A program made the position numbers and the translations under genes. From NCBI GenBank assembly GCA_018829865.1, contig JAHJTR010000154.1, positions 1 to 20,453 on the forward strand: 20,453 bases of DNA, given 5' to 3'. Below the pieces are notes generated by a model, which saw nothing but the letters and a program-made list of their open reading frames with translations, did not search any database and was not told where the DNA came from. This DNA is from Patescibacteria group bacterium (GTDB lineage: Bacteria > Patescibacteriota > Gracilibacteria > UBA1369 > JAHJTR01). Every line of letters starts with the position of its first letter. Position 1 is the stretch's first letter. Positions 7,477 through 15,100 of the stretch are shown here, one piece after another.

Positions 7477-7938
7477 TTAGACGTATATTTTGCGGCGATG
7501 CAAAAATACCAAGATGGCACCGACAACTAAAAATGATGATGATGTGATTAAATCTCTGTAGCGGTTGTATTTTAAGATGTATCTGTTTTCTGCCAGTCTC
7601 ATTTCAAGATCATCTAATTCCGCATCGCTTAATTGGCATTTTGTATTCTCGGGATTGGCTACGCATAACTCGGCTCTTTCTACTGTGAAGTTGCGAGGTT
7701 TTTCCATGGTTGCACTGCCTACTAGAGGAGTAGTGACTGATCTCTCCAAATAAATATTTCTCTGATAAGGCTCTTCAATATTGAAGACAATTTTTAATCC
7801 TAAATTAATCCCCATTATTGCGCCAATCACCAAAAGAACGATTCCGACGAAAGAAATGGCGTGAAAATAAATTGCTCGAATTTTTTCCCAGAAGTTTTCG
7901 TGCGTTTGTGGATGATGAATTGATTTTTTTGGAGGCAT
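7477..7938 (-). CDS. Small membrane protein with two transmembrane helices
   Basis: This 153-aa protein has no recognised function. A hydrophobic helix spans about residues 26-50 (ISFVGIVLLVIGAIMGINLG) and a second about 130-147 (LITSSSFLVVGAILVFLH). Between them lies a ~75-residue loop with two Cys (C-V-A-N-P-E-N-T-K-C), possibly a disulfide if the loop faces outward. The tail is basic. Similar short two-helix proteins occur in Patescibacteria, from general impression only. It starts 7 bp after the uppP stop and is the last gene of the yidD-purH-uppP operon, so a cell-envelope role is plausible. The ATG is preceded by an AAAACAAAA leader rather than a Shine-Dalgarno. Confidence 0.7.
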   Translation of the reverse strand: MPPKKSIHHPQTHENFWEKIRAIYFHAISFVGIVLLVIGAIMGINLGLKIVFNIEEPYQRNIYLERSVTTPLVGSATMEKPRNFTVERAELCVANPENTKCQLSDAELDDLEMRLAENRYILKYNRYRDLITSSSFLVVGAILVFLHRRKIYV

Positions 7939-7945
7939 TTTTGTT

Positions 7946-8755
7946 TTAATTAAATATTAGGAGGAGAGAAGCTATAATGATTAAATATAATGCAAAGATA
8001 TTGAGACTGTGCTTTTTTAAAAATTTCATTAAGAAATTGATTGCGAGCAGGCTAAAAATAAGAGATGTGCTGAGTCCCGTCAAATGTATTGCGAGCGAAC
8101 TGCTGTTTAGGCTGAGGAAACTATCCTTTGATAATGTGATAATCAATGCGCCAAAAATTGCTATTGAGCCTAGCAGGAAGGAAAATCTGGCGGCGTTGGT
8201 GCGCTCTAATTTACCAATTAATCCTGTGGCTATTGTTGAGCCTGATCTGGAAACCCCCGGGATGATCGCTATTGCTTGAGCCAAGCCAATATAAATGGCC
8301 GACAATGCTTTGACGTTTTGCTTTTGTTGAATTCTGCCGCCCAAATACTCCGCGATTACAAAAAATATTGCGACTAAAATCATTACATAGGCGACGGAAT
8401 TTACACTCCTGAAATAAGAATCGATTTGATTTTCCAGAGTTAAGCCGATTATTGTGGCGGGGATTGTGCCGAGAATCAGATAAATGATTGCTTTTTGATT
8501 ATTCTTTTGTTTATTGTCGGTAGTTTTTTTGAAGAAGGAGAAGAAAGCGCTGAATAAATCGCTAATTTCTTTTCTGAAATAAATCAGAATCGCTAAAAGA
8601 CTGCCGGCATGTACAAATACATCAAAACTTTTTAAACTTTCGACTTTGAGGCCAAGTAAACTTTCGACTACGACTAAATGACCGGAAGAAGAAATTGGTA
8701 AAAACTCAGTTATCCCCTGCAATGCGCCAAGTAATATGGATTCAAAAAATGTCAT
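7946..8755 (-). CDS. uppP: Undecaprenyl-diphosphatase
   Basis: This 269-aa polytopic membrane protein is of the UppP/BacA family, which dephosphorylates undecaprenyl diphosphate to recycle the lipid carrier for peptidoglycan and other glycans. The two catalytic motifs are intact: G-I-T-E-F-L-P-I-S-S-S-G-H-L at 14-27 and P-G-V-S-R-S-G-S at 166-173. Several hydrophobic helices fill the rest. Length is typical. It starts 5 bp after purH ends and is followed 7 bp later by the two-helix membrane protein. It would serve the lipid-linked glycan assembly implied by the GT2 enzyme nearby. Confidence 0.95.
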   Translation of the reverse strand: MTFFESILLGALQGITEFLPISSSGHLVVVESLLGLKVESLKSFDVFVHAGSLLAILIYFRKEISDLFSAFFSFFKKTTDNKQKNNQKAIIYLILGTIPATIIGLTLENQIDSYFRSVNSVAYVMILVAIFFVIAEYLGGRIQQKQNVKALSAIYIGLAQAIAIIPGVSRSGSTIATGLIGKLERTNAARFSFLLGSIAIFGALIITLSKDSFLSLNSSSLAIHLTGLSTSLIFSLLAINFLMKFLKKHSLNIFALYLIIIASLLLIFN

Positions 8756-8760
8756 TTATT

Positions 8761-10332
8761 TTAATGTTTGAATGAACGGATTCCTGTAAATACCATGCTT
8801 ATTTTTAATTCGTCCACCTTTTTTATGACTTCATCATCTCTTATTGAACCACCGGGTTGAATAATTGAGGTTGCACCGGCTTCGTATGCTTGCTCGACTC
8901 CATCGGCAAATGGGAAAAATGCGTCTGAGGCGAGACTTGATCCTTTGATGCTGTCGCCGCCTTTGTGTCTGGCAATAAAAACAGCGTCTACCCTCGACAT
9001 TTGGCCCGCTCCGATTCCTGTTGTTACGATTGAGCCGTCTCTTAGTTTTTTTGCAAAGACAACTGAATTTGATTTGACGTGCTTTACTACGTTGCGAGCA
9101 AAAAGCATTGCTTCGATTTCGTTGATTTTCGGTTTTTTCTTACTCACAACTTTAAGGTCTTTGGCTGCTACAACATGTGTATCTTCACTTTGAACCAAGA
9201 TTCCCCCTGCAACTTTTTTAATATCCCTTCTAAATTGATCTTTTTTTAATTTGCCAACTTTCAGCAAACGTAAATTTTGCCTCCTACTAAATATTTTTAA
9301 CGACTCCTTACTAAAAGCGGGAGCGGCAATTATTTCGACGAATAATTTATTTTTACTAATATATTTGGCGATTTCTTCGGTGCACTTGCGATTTAAGGCA
9401 ATCACGCAGCCAAAAGCTGAGAGTGGATCGGCTTCGTAAGCTAACTTGAAGGCTTTATCAATATCCTTTGAGCTGGCCACGCCGCAAGGGTTTGTGTGCT
9501 TTATAACGGCTGCGGTTGGCTCGCTGAAATCTTTAACCAGCTCAAGAGCGGCATCGGCATCTATGTAATTATTAAAAGAAAGCTGCTTCCCCTGCAAAAC
9601 TTCCGCATTTGTCACGTTTGAATCACTGTTATCGGGATTGTTAAAGAAAGCGGCTTTTTGATGAGGGTTTTCGCCATACCTGAGTGACCCGACCTTCACA
9701 TAATGCAAATCCAATAATTCGTCCTGATTCTTTTCTCCTCTAAGATATTCAGCTATTGTCCTGTCGTAGCGATAAGTGCGCTCGTATATTTTTATTGCAA
9801 GCTTCCTGCGTAGTGACTCTTTTACTTCGCCATTTTCGCGTAGTTGTTTTAAAACTTTTGAGTAATCTTTTTTATCGGTAATTACTGTTGTATGCTGGTA
9901 ATTCTTGGCTGCGGCTCTGAGCATTGAGGGGCCGCCGATGTCAATTTGTTCGATAGCTTCATCCTCTGTGACGTCGTCTTTGGCGATGGTGGCTTCAAAT
10001 GGGTATAAATTTATTATAACCAAATCGATTAATTTAATATTATGCTTTTTTGCCTGCTTAATATGAACTTTATTGTCGCGCAGCGCTAAAATACCTCCGT
10101 AGATTTTAGGATGAAGAGTTTTTACTCTTCCGTCCATGATCTCAGGGAATTTTGTGTATTTGCTGACTTCAGTGACTGCAATTTTTGCTTTTTTAAGCTC
10201 GGCAGCTGTGCCGCCTGTTGAAAGCAATTCATAGTCCAGATCTACTAATCCTTTGGCAAAAGGGATTAAACCTTCTTTATCCGATACGCTGATCAGAGCT
10301 ACTTTTTTTTGCTTCATAATAATAATTTTCAT
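8761..10332 (-). CDS. purH: Bifunctional AICAR transformylase / IMP cyclohydrolase
   Basis: This 523-aa enzyme performs the last two steps of IMP synthesis. The N-terminal MGS-like cyclohydrolase domain (about 8-150) shows A-L-I-S-V-S-D-K-E-G-L, L-L-S-T-G-G-T and the M-D-G-R-V-K-T-L-H-P-K-I-Y-G-G-I-L segment. The transformylase domain carries S-L-R-Y-G-E-N-P-H-Q (216-225), the catalytic I-K-H-T-N-P-C-G (277-284), G-A-G-Q-M-S-R-V-D-A and the S-D-A-F-F-P-F-A-D-G-V-E motif. Both halves look complete. The ATG overlaps the yidD stop by one base (TAATG), so the two are translationally coupled; a second ATG five codons in (MKQKK) is a possible alternative. Its coexistence with purP is discussed in the findings. 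Confidence 0.96.
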   Translation of the reverse strand: MKIIIMKQKKVALISVSDKEGLIPFAKGLVDLDYELLSTGGTAAELKKAKIAVTEVSKYTKFPEIMDGRVKTLHPKIYGGILALRDNKVHIKQAKKHNIKLIDLVIINLYPFEATIAKDDVTEDEAIEQIDIGGPSMLRAAAKNYQHTTVITDKKDYSKVLKQLRENGEVKESLRRKLAIKIYERTYRYDRTIAEYLRGEKNQDELLDLHYVKVGSLRYGENPHQKAAFFNNPDNSDSNVTNAEVLQGKQLSFNNYIDADAALELVKDFSEPTAAVIKHTNPCGVASSKDIDKAFKLAYEADPLSAFGCVIALNRKCTEEIAKYISKNKLFVEIIAAPAFSKESLKIFSRRQNLRLLKVGKLKKDQFRRDIKKVAGGILVQSEDTHVVAAKDLKVVSKKKPKINEIEAMLFARNVVKHVKSNSVVFAKKLRDGSIVTTGIGAGQMSRVDAVFIARHKGGDSIKGSSLASDAFFPFADGVEQAYEAGATSIIQPGGSIRDDEVIKKVDELKISMVFTGIRSFKH

Positions 10333-10607
10333 TATTTAATAGGATCGTATCCCCCTTTGCTCCAAGGGTGACATCTGAGTACTCGCCCAATGCCCTTTGG
10401 TAATCCCTTGATTACTCCATATTTTTGTACTGATAAGTAACAATAGCTTGAGCATGATGGACAGAATTTACAGTACCCACCCGGATAAAGTGATTTGAGC
10501 AATCCGTGATCGGGTGATAAAGTGCGCTGATATAATGTAATGAATAAAAGCGCTAACTTTTTAGGCAAGCTCAACAGGTCTTTAAGAAAACTTAGAATAT
10601 TGCTCAT
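10332..10607 (-). CDS. yidD: YidD, membrane protein insertion efficiency factor
   Basis: This 91-aa protein has every YidD hallmark: an N-terminal amphipathic/hydrophobic helix (L-A-L-L-F-I-T-L-Y-Q-R-T-L-S-P), then C-K-F-C-P-S-C-S-S-Y, a G-L-P-K-G-I-G-R-V-L-R-C-H-P-W segment and the final GGYDP. YidD lies at the inner membrane and helps YidC-dependent insertion. It is slightly longer than usual because of ~15 N-terminal residues. In many bacteria yidD sits with rpmH-rnpA-yidC; here it heads an operon with purH, uppP and a membrane protein. A leader similar to the AAAACAAAA type precedes the ATG. Confidence 0.92.
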   Translation of the reverse strand: MSNILSFLKDLLSLPKKLALLFITLYQRTLSPDHGLLKSLYPGGYCKFCPSCSSYCYLSVQKYGVIKGLPKGIGRVLRCHPWSKGGYDPIK

Positions 10608-10704
10608 TGCTTGTTTTTAAAACCAAAAGTAGTTTAGTGAAGTTAGATAATATATTCAAGGTTTTTGAATGGTGGAGAGTGCTTAAGACTTGAAATTTAC
10701 TGTC

Positions 10705-10815
10705 TTAGGAATTACATTTTCGTGCTCTCTTAGAGAGGAAGTATGCTGCTACCGGAATGATGTTTTCGGCTTGCAAAGAATTTTTTTTAACACTTTCATG
10801 ATCATTGATTGACAT
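10705..10815 (-). CDS. Small ORF overlapping the lexA stop (36 aa)
   Basis: A 36-codon frame starts at an ATG that shares one base with the lexA stop (TAATG), the same arrangement as yidD-purH. It begins MSINDHESVKKN, has a central hydrophobic stretch (E-N-I-I-P-V-A-A-Y-F-L) and ends in a basic K-R-A-R-K-C-N-S before TAA. The protein is not recognised. The overlap and coherent composition support translation; the tiny size and lack of homologues known to me argue caution. If real, it would be induced with lexA. Confidence 0.4.
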   Translation of the reverse strand: MSINDHESVKKNSLQAENIIPVAAYFLSKRARKCNS

Positions 10816-11465
10816 TAAAACGTCCTGATCAAACCTGTGACAACTCCTTGAAAATATAATTCCGCCCGAGGGAATATTGGCTGATAATTCTTATTCTCCG
10901 GCTTTAGGTAGACTACTCCGCCTTTTGAAATATATCTTTTAACAGTATTCTCGCCGTCGACAAGAGCTACTACAATGTCTTTATGTTTCGGTTCCAATTT
11001 GCGATCGGCAATTACCAGGTCGCCCTCGTAAATCCCGATGTCTTTCATGCTGTCACCGCGGATGCGAAGTAAAAAAGTGTCTTTTGCATGTTTAATGAGT
11101 GAAGAATCAATAGCATAGTAGCCAACAACATTTTCTTCTTCCGTTGAAGTTGGGCCAGCTGCAACCTCTCCCATTAGAGGGATTTTTATTAATTCGTTTG
11201 CCATGTCGAGCTTGTTCCTAATTGAATCAAGCATCTTAATTCCGCGAGGTGTATCACTTCTCTGAATATGACCTTTATGTTCAAGGGCTTTTAAATGCTT
11301 TAAAATACTGTTATCCGAGCTAACCTTAAATTTGATTCTCATCTCTTTCAAAGTGGGTGATCCCCCGTTTTTTAGCTGATAATTCTCTATAAACTGAAGT
11401 ACAGCCGCTTGTTTTTTAGTGAGTTCATTTGGTTTTTTTGCCGAATTGTTTGGTGTTTTTTTCAT
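10815..11465 (-). CDS. lexA: LexA, SOS-response repressor
   Basis: This 216-aa repressor-protease has an N-terminal winged HTH (about 14-80; LTKKQAAVLQFI, then S-P-T-L-K-E-M, S-D-N-S-I-L-K-H-L). A linker carries the Ala103-Gly104 self-cleavage site (G-E-V-A-A-G-P). The S24 peptidase domain has catalytic Ser139 (R-G-D-S-M) and Lys176 (E-N-T-V-K-R). All residues for RecA-stimulated autocleavage are present. The ATG at 11465 is preceded by a strong promoter with two palindromes that are candidate LexA operators, implying autoregulation. The recognition helix (T-L-K-E-M-R-I-K-F-K-V-S-S-D-N-S) differs from the Bacillus and E. coli types, which fits a non-standard operator. A decayed copy of its first 27 codons lies 550 bp upstream. 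Confidence 0.95.
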   Translation of the reverse strand: MKKTPNNSAKKPNELTKKQAAVLQFIENYQLKNGGSPTLKEMRIKFKVSSDNSILKHLKALEHKGHIQRSDTPRGIKMLDSIRNKLDMANELIKIPLMGEVAAGPTSTEEENVVGYYAIDSSLIKHAKDTFLLRIRGDSMKDIGIYEGDLVIADRKLEPKHKDIVVALVDGENTVKRYISKGGVVYLKPENKNYQPIFPRAELYFQGVVTGLIRTF

Positions 11466-11482
11466 GGCTTTTTGGTTTAAGA

Positions 11483-11532
11483 GGTGAAATTGTGCTCACC
11501 TTTAATATAGTGAGTATGGGCTCACCGGTCAA
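11483..11532 (-). promoter_or_regulatory. lexA promoter with two candidate LexA operators
   Basis: On the minus strand, TTGACC (11527-11532), a 17-bp spacer and TATATT (11504-11509) form a strong promoter. Two palindromes match RGTGA-N8-TCACC: AGTGAGTATGGGCTCACC (11509-11526), filling the spacer, and GGTGAAATTGTGCTCACC (11483-11500), just after the -10. Their starts are 26 bp apart. Position and symmetry fit autorepression by LexA. The motif is neither the E. coli CTGT-N8-ACAG nor the Bacillus box; that LexA binds it is inferred. Confidence 0.7.
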
Positions 11533-11541
11533 GAGTTTTTT
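11506..11541. repeat. 36-bp perfect direct repeat, copy 1 (lexA promoter)
   Basis: This block is identical over 36 bp, in the same orientation, to 18542-18577. It starts TATAGTGAGTATGGG and ends in GAGTTTTTT. It covers the -35, the spacer operator and four bases of the -10 of the lexA promoter. The sequence diverges immediately on both sides except for a short AAAGGTG match beyond the -10. Confidence 0.95.
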
Positions 11542-11622
11542 GCGTTAGGTTTATTAAGGTTCTTGCCCTTTAAATTGTCTTTGTTTCAAGCAAGTAAGTG
11601 CTAAAACTTAAAATATTTCTAT

Positions 11623-11650
11623 TTGCACTAAAATAAATATACAGTATAGT
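11623..11650 (+). promoter_or_regulatory. Possible promoter of the broken small ORF
   Basis: TTGCAC (11623-11628), a 16-bp spacer and TATAGT (11645-11650) lie 33 bp before the ATG at 11684. Both hexamers are reasonable sigma-70 matches. Confidence 0.4.
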
Positions 11651-11683
11651 GCTTTACACTTTATTATGTAATTATCTTCGCCC

Positions 11684-12004
11684 ATGGATACAGAGAAAGG
11701 CGCTGAGGATTTGGCTAATCTACCAGTTGATGCTCTATGTAATTTATTATTAGAGGGGTTATAAATACCTGTAGATGATAAAAATAGCGATGATAGTAAT
11801 TTCGATAAAATCGTTGAGGTTTTAATAGAAAGGATTAGTACATGTGAAAATTCGAGTGAATTTGGGGAGAAAGTGGTAACTACGTTTTGTAAGTTTCAGG
11901 ATTCTATGAAAGTATTAACTAGGCCAAGAATAAAAAGAATTACTGATCTTTTTCATGCTTTAGGAGATCGAAGCAGATTTTTTGCATCATCTGGACGGCA
12001 TTAG
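11684..12004 (+). pseudogene. Small unknown ORF interrupted by one in-frame TAA
   Basis: A 107-codon frame starts MDTEKGAEDLANLPVDAL, meets TAA at 11762-11764 (codon 27) and then stays open for 79 codons (IPVDDKNSDDSNFDKIV..., ending SRFFASSGRH) to a TAG. Before the stop it is acidic and helical; after it the composition stays protein-like, becoming basic towards the C-terminus. No family is recognised. It is the only plus-strand gene in this part and lies between the lexA promoter and the lexA remnant. Like hicA it carries exactly one TAA. It may be a dead gene of the inserted segment, or the downstream part may use an unseen start. Confidence 0.4.
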
Positions 12005-12011
12005 ATTACTA

Positions 12012-12095
12012 TTAAAGAGATAAACGAAGCACCGCTGCCTGTTTTTTAGTGGGCTCTTTTTTGTTTTTTGCTGAATTGTTTGTTGTTTGTATCAT
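12012..12095 (-). pseudogene. Remnant of a second lexA (first 27 codons)
   Basis: On the minus strand, ATG at 12093-12095 opens a 27-codon frame ending in TAA. Residues 6-23 read NNSAKNKKEPTKKQAAVL, against NNSAKKPNELTKKQAAVL at the same positions in the intact LexA, with no gap in between. The DNA is also alignable (11400-11480 versus 12028-12112), including part of the leader just before the ATG. After QAAVL the similarity ends and two stops follow. This is the start of a duplicated lexA, now decayed. Its promoter counterpart appears to be the 36-bp repeat copy at 18542-18577, on the far side of the large operon. Confidence 0.8.
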
Positions 12096-12175
12096 GGCTT
12101 TTTATGTTAGAGGCTTTTGAGGCTAGGACTACTGAGGTTGGTAATTTAATTATGCTGCTTTTCTGTTTTAGTTGC

Positions 12176-15100
12176 TTACTGCTTTGTTGCAATATCTCCT
12201 GCAATATTAATTAATTTTTGTACTTCTCCGATAGCCTTTATGATTTCAACATTGTATTGTTCGAATTTGTCTGGATGATATTGTTTTGAGAGTTGTTTTT
12301 TTGCGCTGGTGATGTCTCTAGCATTATTAAGCCCACTAAGTCCTAGTATATTACTTACTATTGTTAAGCGATTAGGATTGTTTTTATCTTTGAGGATTTC
12401 TATCACTTTGGATATAAATCTTATTGTTTCTTGTGTATCATTTTTTATGAAAAAATCTGCTGATTGAAGCTTGTTTTTGGAAAAGAATTTTTTGTTTTTT
12501 TCAATAATTGTTGATAAGCTTTCATATTCCGGGTGTAGTGGTTTCTTATGTTTGTTTTCATAACTTTGTTGATTACTCTTTGTGTACCACTCATTTCTTC
12601 CTTTAGTTGATGACCTTCGTATTTCTAATTGTGCGATTTCACTTGTGCTCGCAGTTCCAAATGAAAATATTTCTCCAACTTTTATTTGTTTGCTATTTAT
12701 GGTTCCACTTGATCCGAATAGCGTGTCTGGACCAGATGTGTATCTGACATATGGTTTGCCATCAAGTCTTATTTCTACTGCGAATTGATAGATAGATCCA
12801 GATTGAGTTTTTATGTATATAAAGTCTCCCTCTTTTAATTGGCTAGTATCGACTTCATGAAGTTCTTTATCATATTCAATTTTTTGTTGCCCTTTTTTTT
12901 CATTTTGGGCTTTCATACGTTCGATTAATAGTTTAATTGCACTCATTCGTTCCTTTATTGTTCCTTTTTCTTTTTTTATGTAGTTGTCCATGTTGATTTT
13001 AAGCTTTTGACATTCTCTCTTAAGCGCTTTCAGATTAGTTTTAGTGTCATTAATGAAATATTCTCCCCATAGTATTCTTTCCGCTTCGGTAAACTTTGCT
13101 ATCTTTGGTATATCGGGGTATCCCCATTTTTGGAATTGTTTTTTTATTATATTCAAACGATTGGCAAATATGCTTCTTGCTTTGTTAATCTGTTCAACTT
13201 TTGATTTTTTTCGATCGGATGGAGTGAAAGATTCATTGATTTTAGTAAGTTCGTTTTGAATTCTTGTATATTCTTTATTGATTATTTCTTTGGCAGATTG
13301 TATTTTTTCGACAATTGTTTTGGCTTCCTTAGGAATACTCATGCCAATTTGTCCTAATTCGGATTTGAGTGTTGCTATACTCTTTTTTAAGAGTTTGTTG
13401 CCTTCAATTATCTGTTCAATAGGTGTTTTTGCATTTACTGGTAGGTCTATATTTACTTCTTTTAATTCTCCTTGAACTCTTCGTAATAGTTTTTGAATAA
13501 GTGCTTTCCCTTCTGTGAGCTGTTCTTGTTTGGTTAATTTGTGGCCGTCTTTTTCATTAAAAATTGGTAGTTCTTCGCCTATTTTTTTAAGCTGATCTTT
13601 CAATTTTTGACGATCGGCTTCTTCTGCTTTTTGAATTTCCTCTTTGGCTTTTTCTTCCGCATTAATTCTGTTTTTTTCTTTTCGTTGTTTGTTCCAGGTT
13701 TCAATTTTTTTTATTATATTGTTGGTACTTTCTTTGATTCTATTCCAGGTTTTTTGGATGTGATCTCTGGATTTTTTTGGGAGATTGCTAATTGCTTCTT
13801 GAGTGGTATTTTTAATGGATTTTACTTTTTCGAGAGTGGCGGTAATGTTTCTGTTATTTTTAACTGCTATAGTTAAATCTTTTAGAGAATTCCATAATTC
13901 ACCGAATGCTACGGGTGTTTTTTTTGAGAATAATTCTTTGAATGTGATTAATTGTTGGGGAGTTTTTATTCCTGCAAGTTTGTCGAGAAGTGGTTTGAGG
14001 GTTATCCACTCAGTGATTCCTTTTTGTAGATTGCTTAAATTAATTTTTGGTCTTTTTTCTTTAGCTTTTTCTACGAGTGTTTTTGTTTTTTTAGATATTC
14101 TTTTCCAAATGTCCTTTAGAATGGCTAGAAGTTTTTTTGCTTTATTTTTTTGTGCTTCGGGGATTAATTGGATTTCTTGCTCGGCTTTTTTGATTTTTTG
14201 TTCGATTTTTTTAGCGGTTTTTTTTGGTGTTAAGTCTGTTTTTAGGGATTTAACTGTTGCTTGCCATACGGCACTTAATGATGGGATTTTGCTTCGTAGA
14301 TTGGATATTCCTGAATTTAGGTTTTGGTAGCTTCTTTGAAGGCGAGCTAAATCTTCGCGGTTTGTTTTTTTGCTCTCTTGGAGTGATTTTTGAATTGAAA
14401 TACTGGCTGATTTTTTTACTCTGCCCCATATTGTTTTTAATCTGTTTAATAAATCTTTGAGTTGATTGGCTTTTTTGTCCTTTGGCATAGGATTGATATT
14501 TCTGGAGGCTTCTTTGAGGCTTATGTTTATTATTTGAATCTCTTGCTGTCCTTTTTTACTACGGATGAATGTAAGGAGGTCTGCGGGTGATTTACCAGCA
14601 ATTGTTAGCATGCGGTCAGATATATTTCGTAATCTTGGTGATTCTTTGACGGATTCTTTTATTTTTTTTATCCTGGCTGAGATCCTTTGACCGATTGATT
14701 CTCCAGTGTTGCGTAGTTTTTTTCTGAGGCTTTGTCTGCGGGTCGGTTTAAGATAGTTGCCTTCCATTTCATTACTTCGTTGGATATCTAATCCTAATTC
14801 TGCTTCGAGACGTTTTTTTTCTAATTTGTATTCTTCTTCGGTGATTTCATTCTTTTTGAGTCTTTCATGTAGGGCTCGTATTTCCATTCTTTTTAACCAG
14901 ACTTGATTTCTTTGAAACTTGACGGCTTCGGAGCGCATTTGACTGTCAGTTTTATCAATTTGTTTTTTAAGTGCGATTGCTTCTGTGCTTTTTGGGGTAG
15001 CTTTTTTATATTGTGAGCTGAGTTTTTGTCTTTGCTCGACTAAACTGCTTACTCTTCTTTCAATTTTTTTTGCTTTATTGATATGGAATTTTTCACCGAT

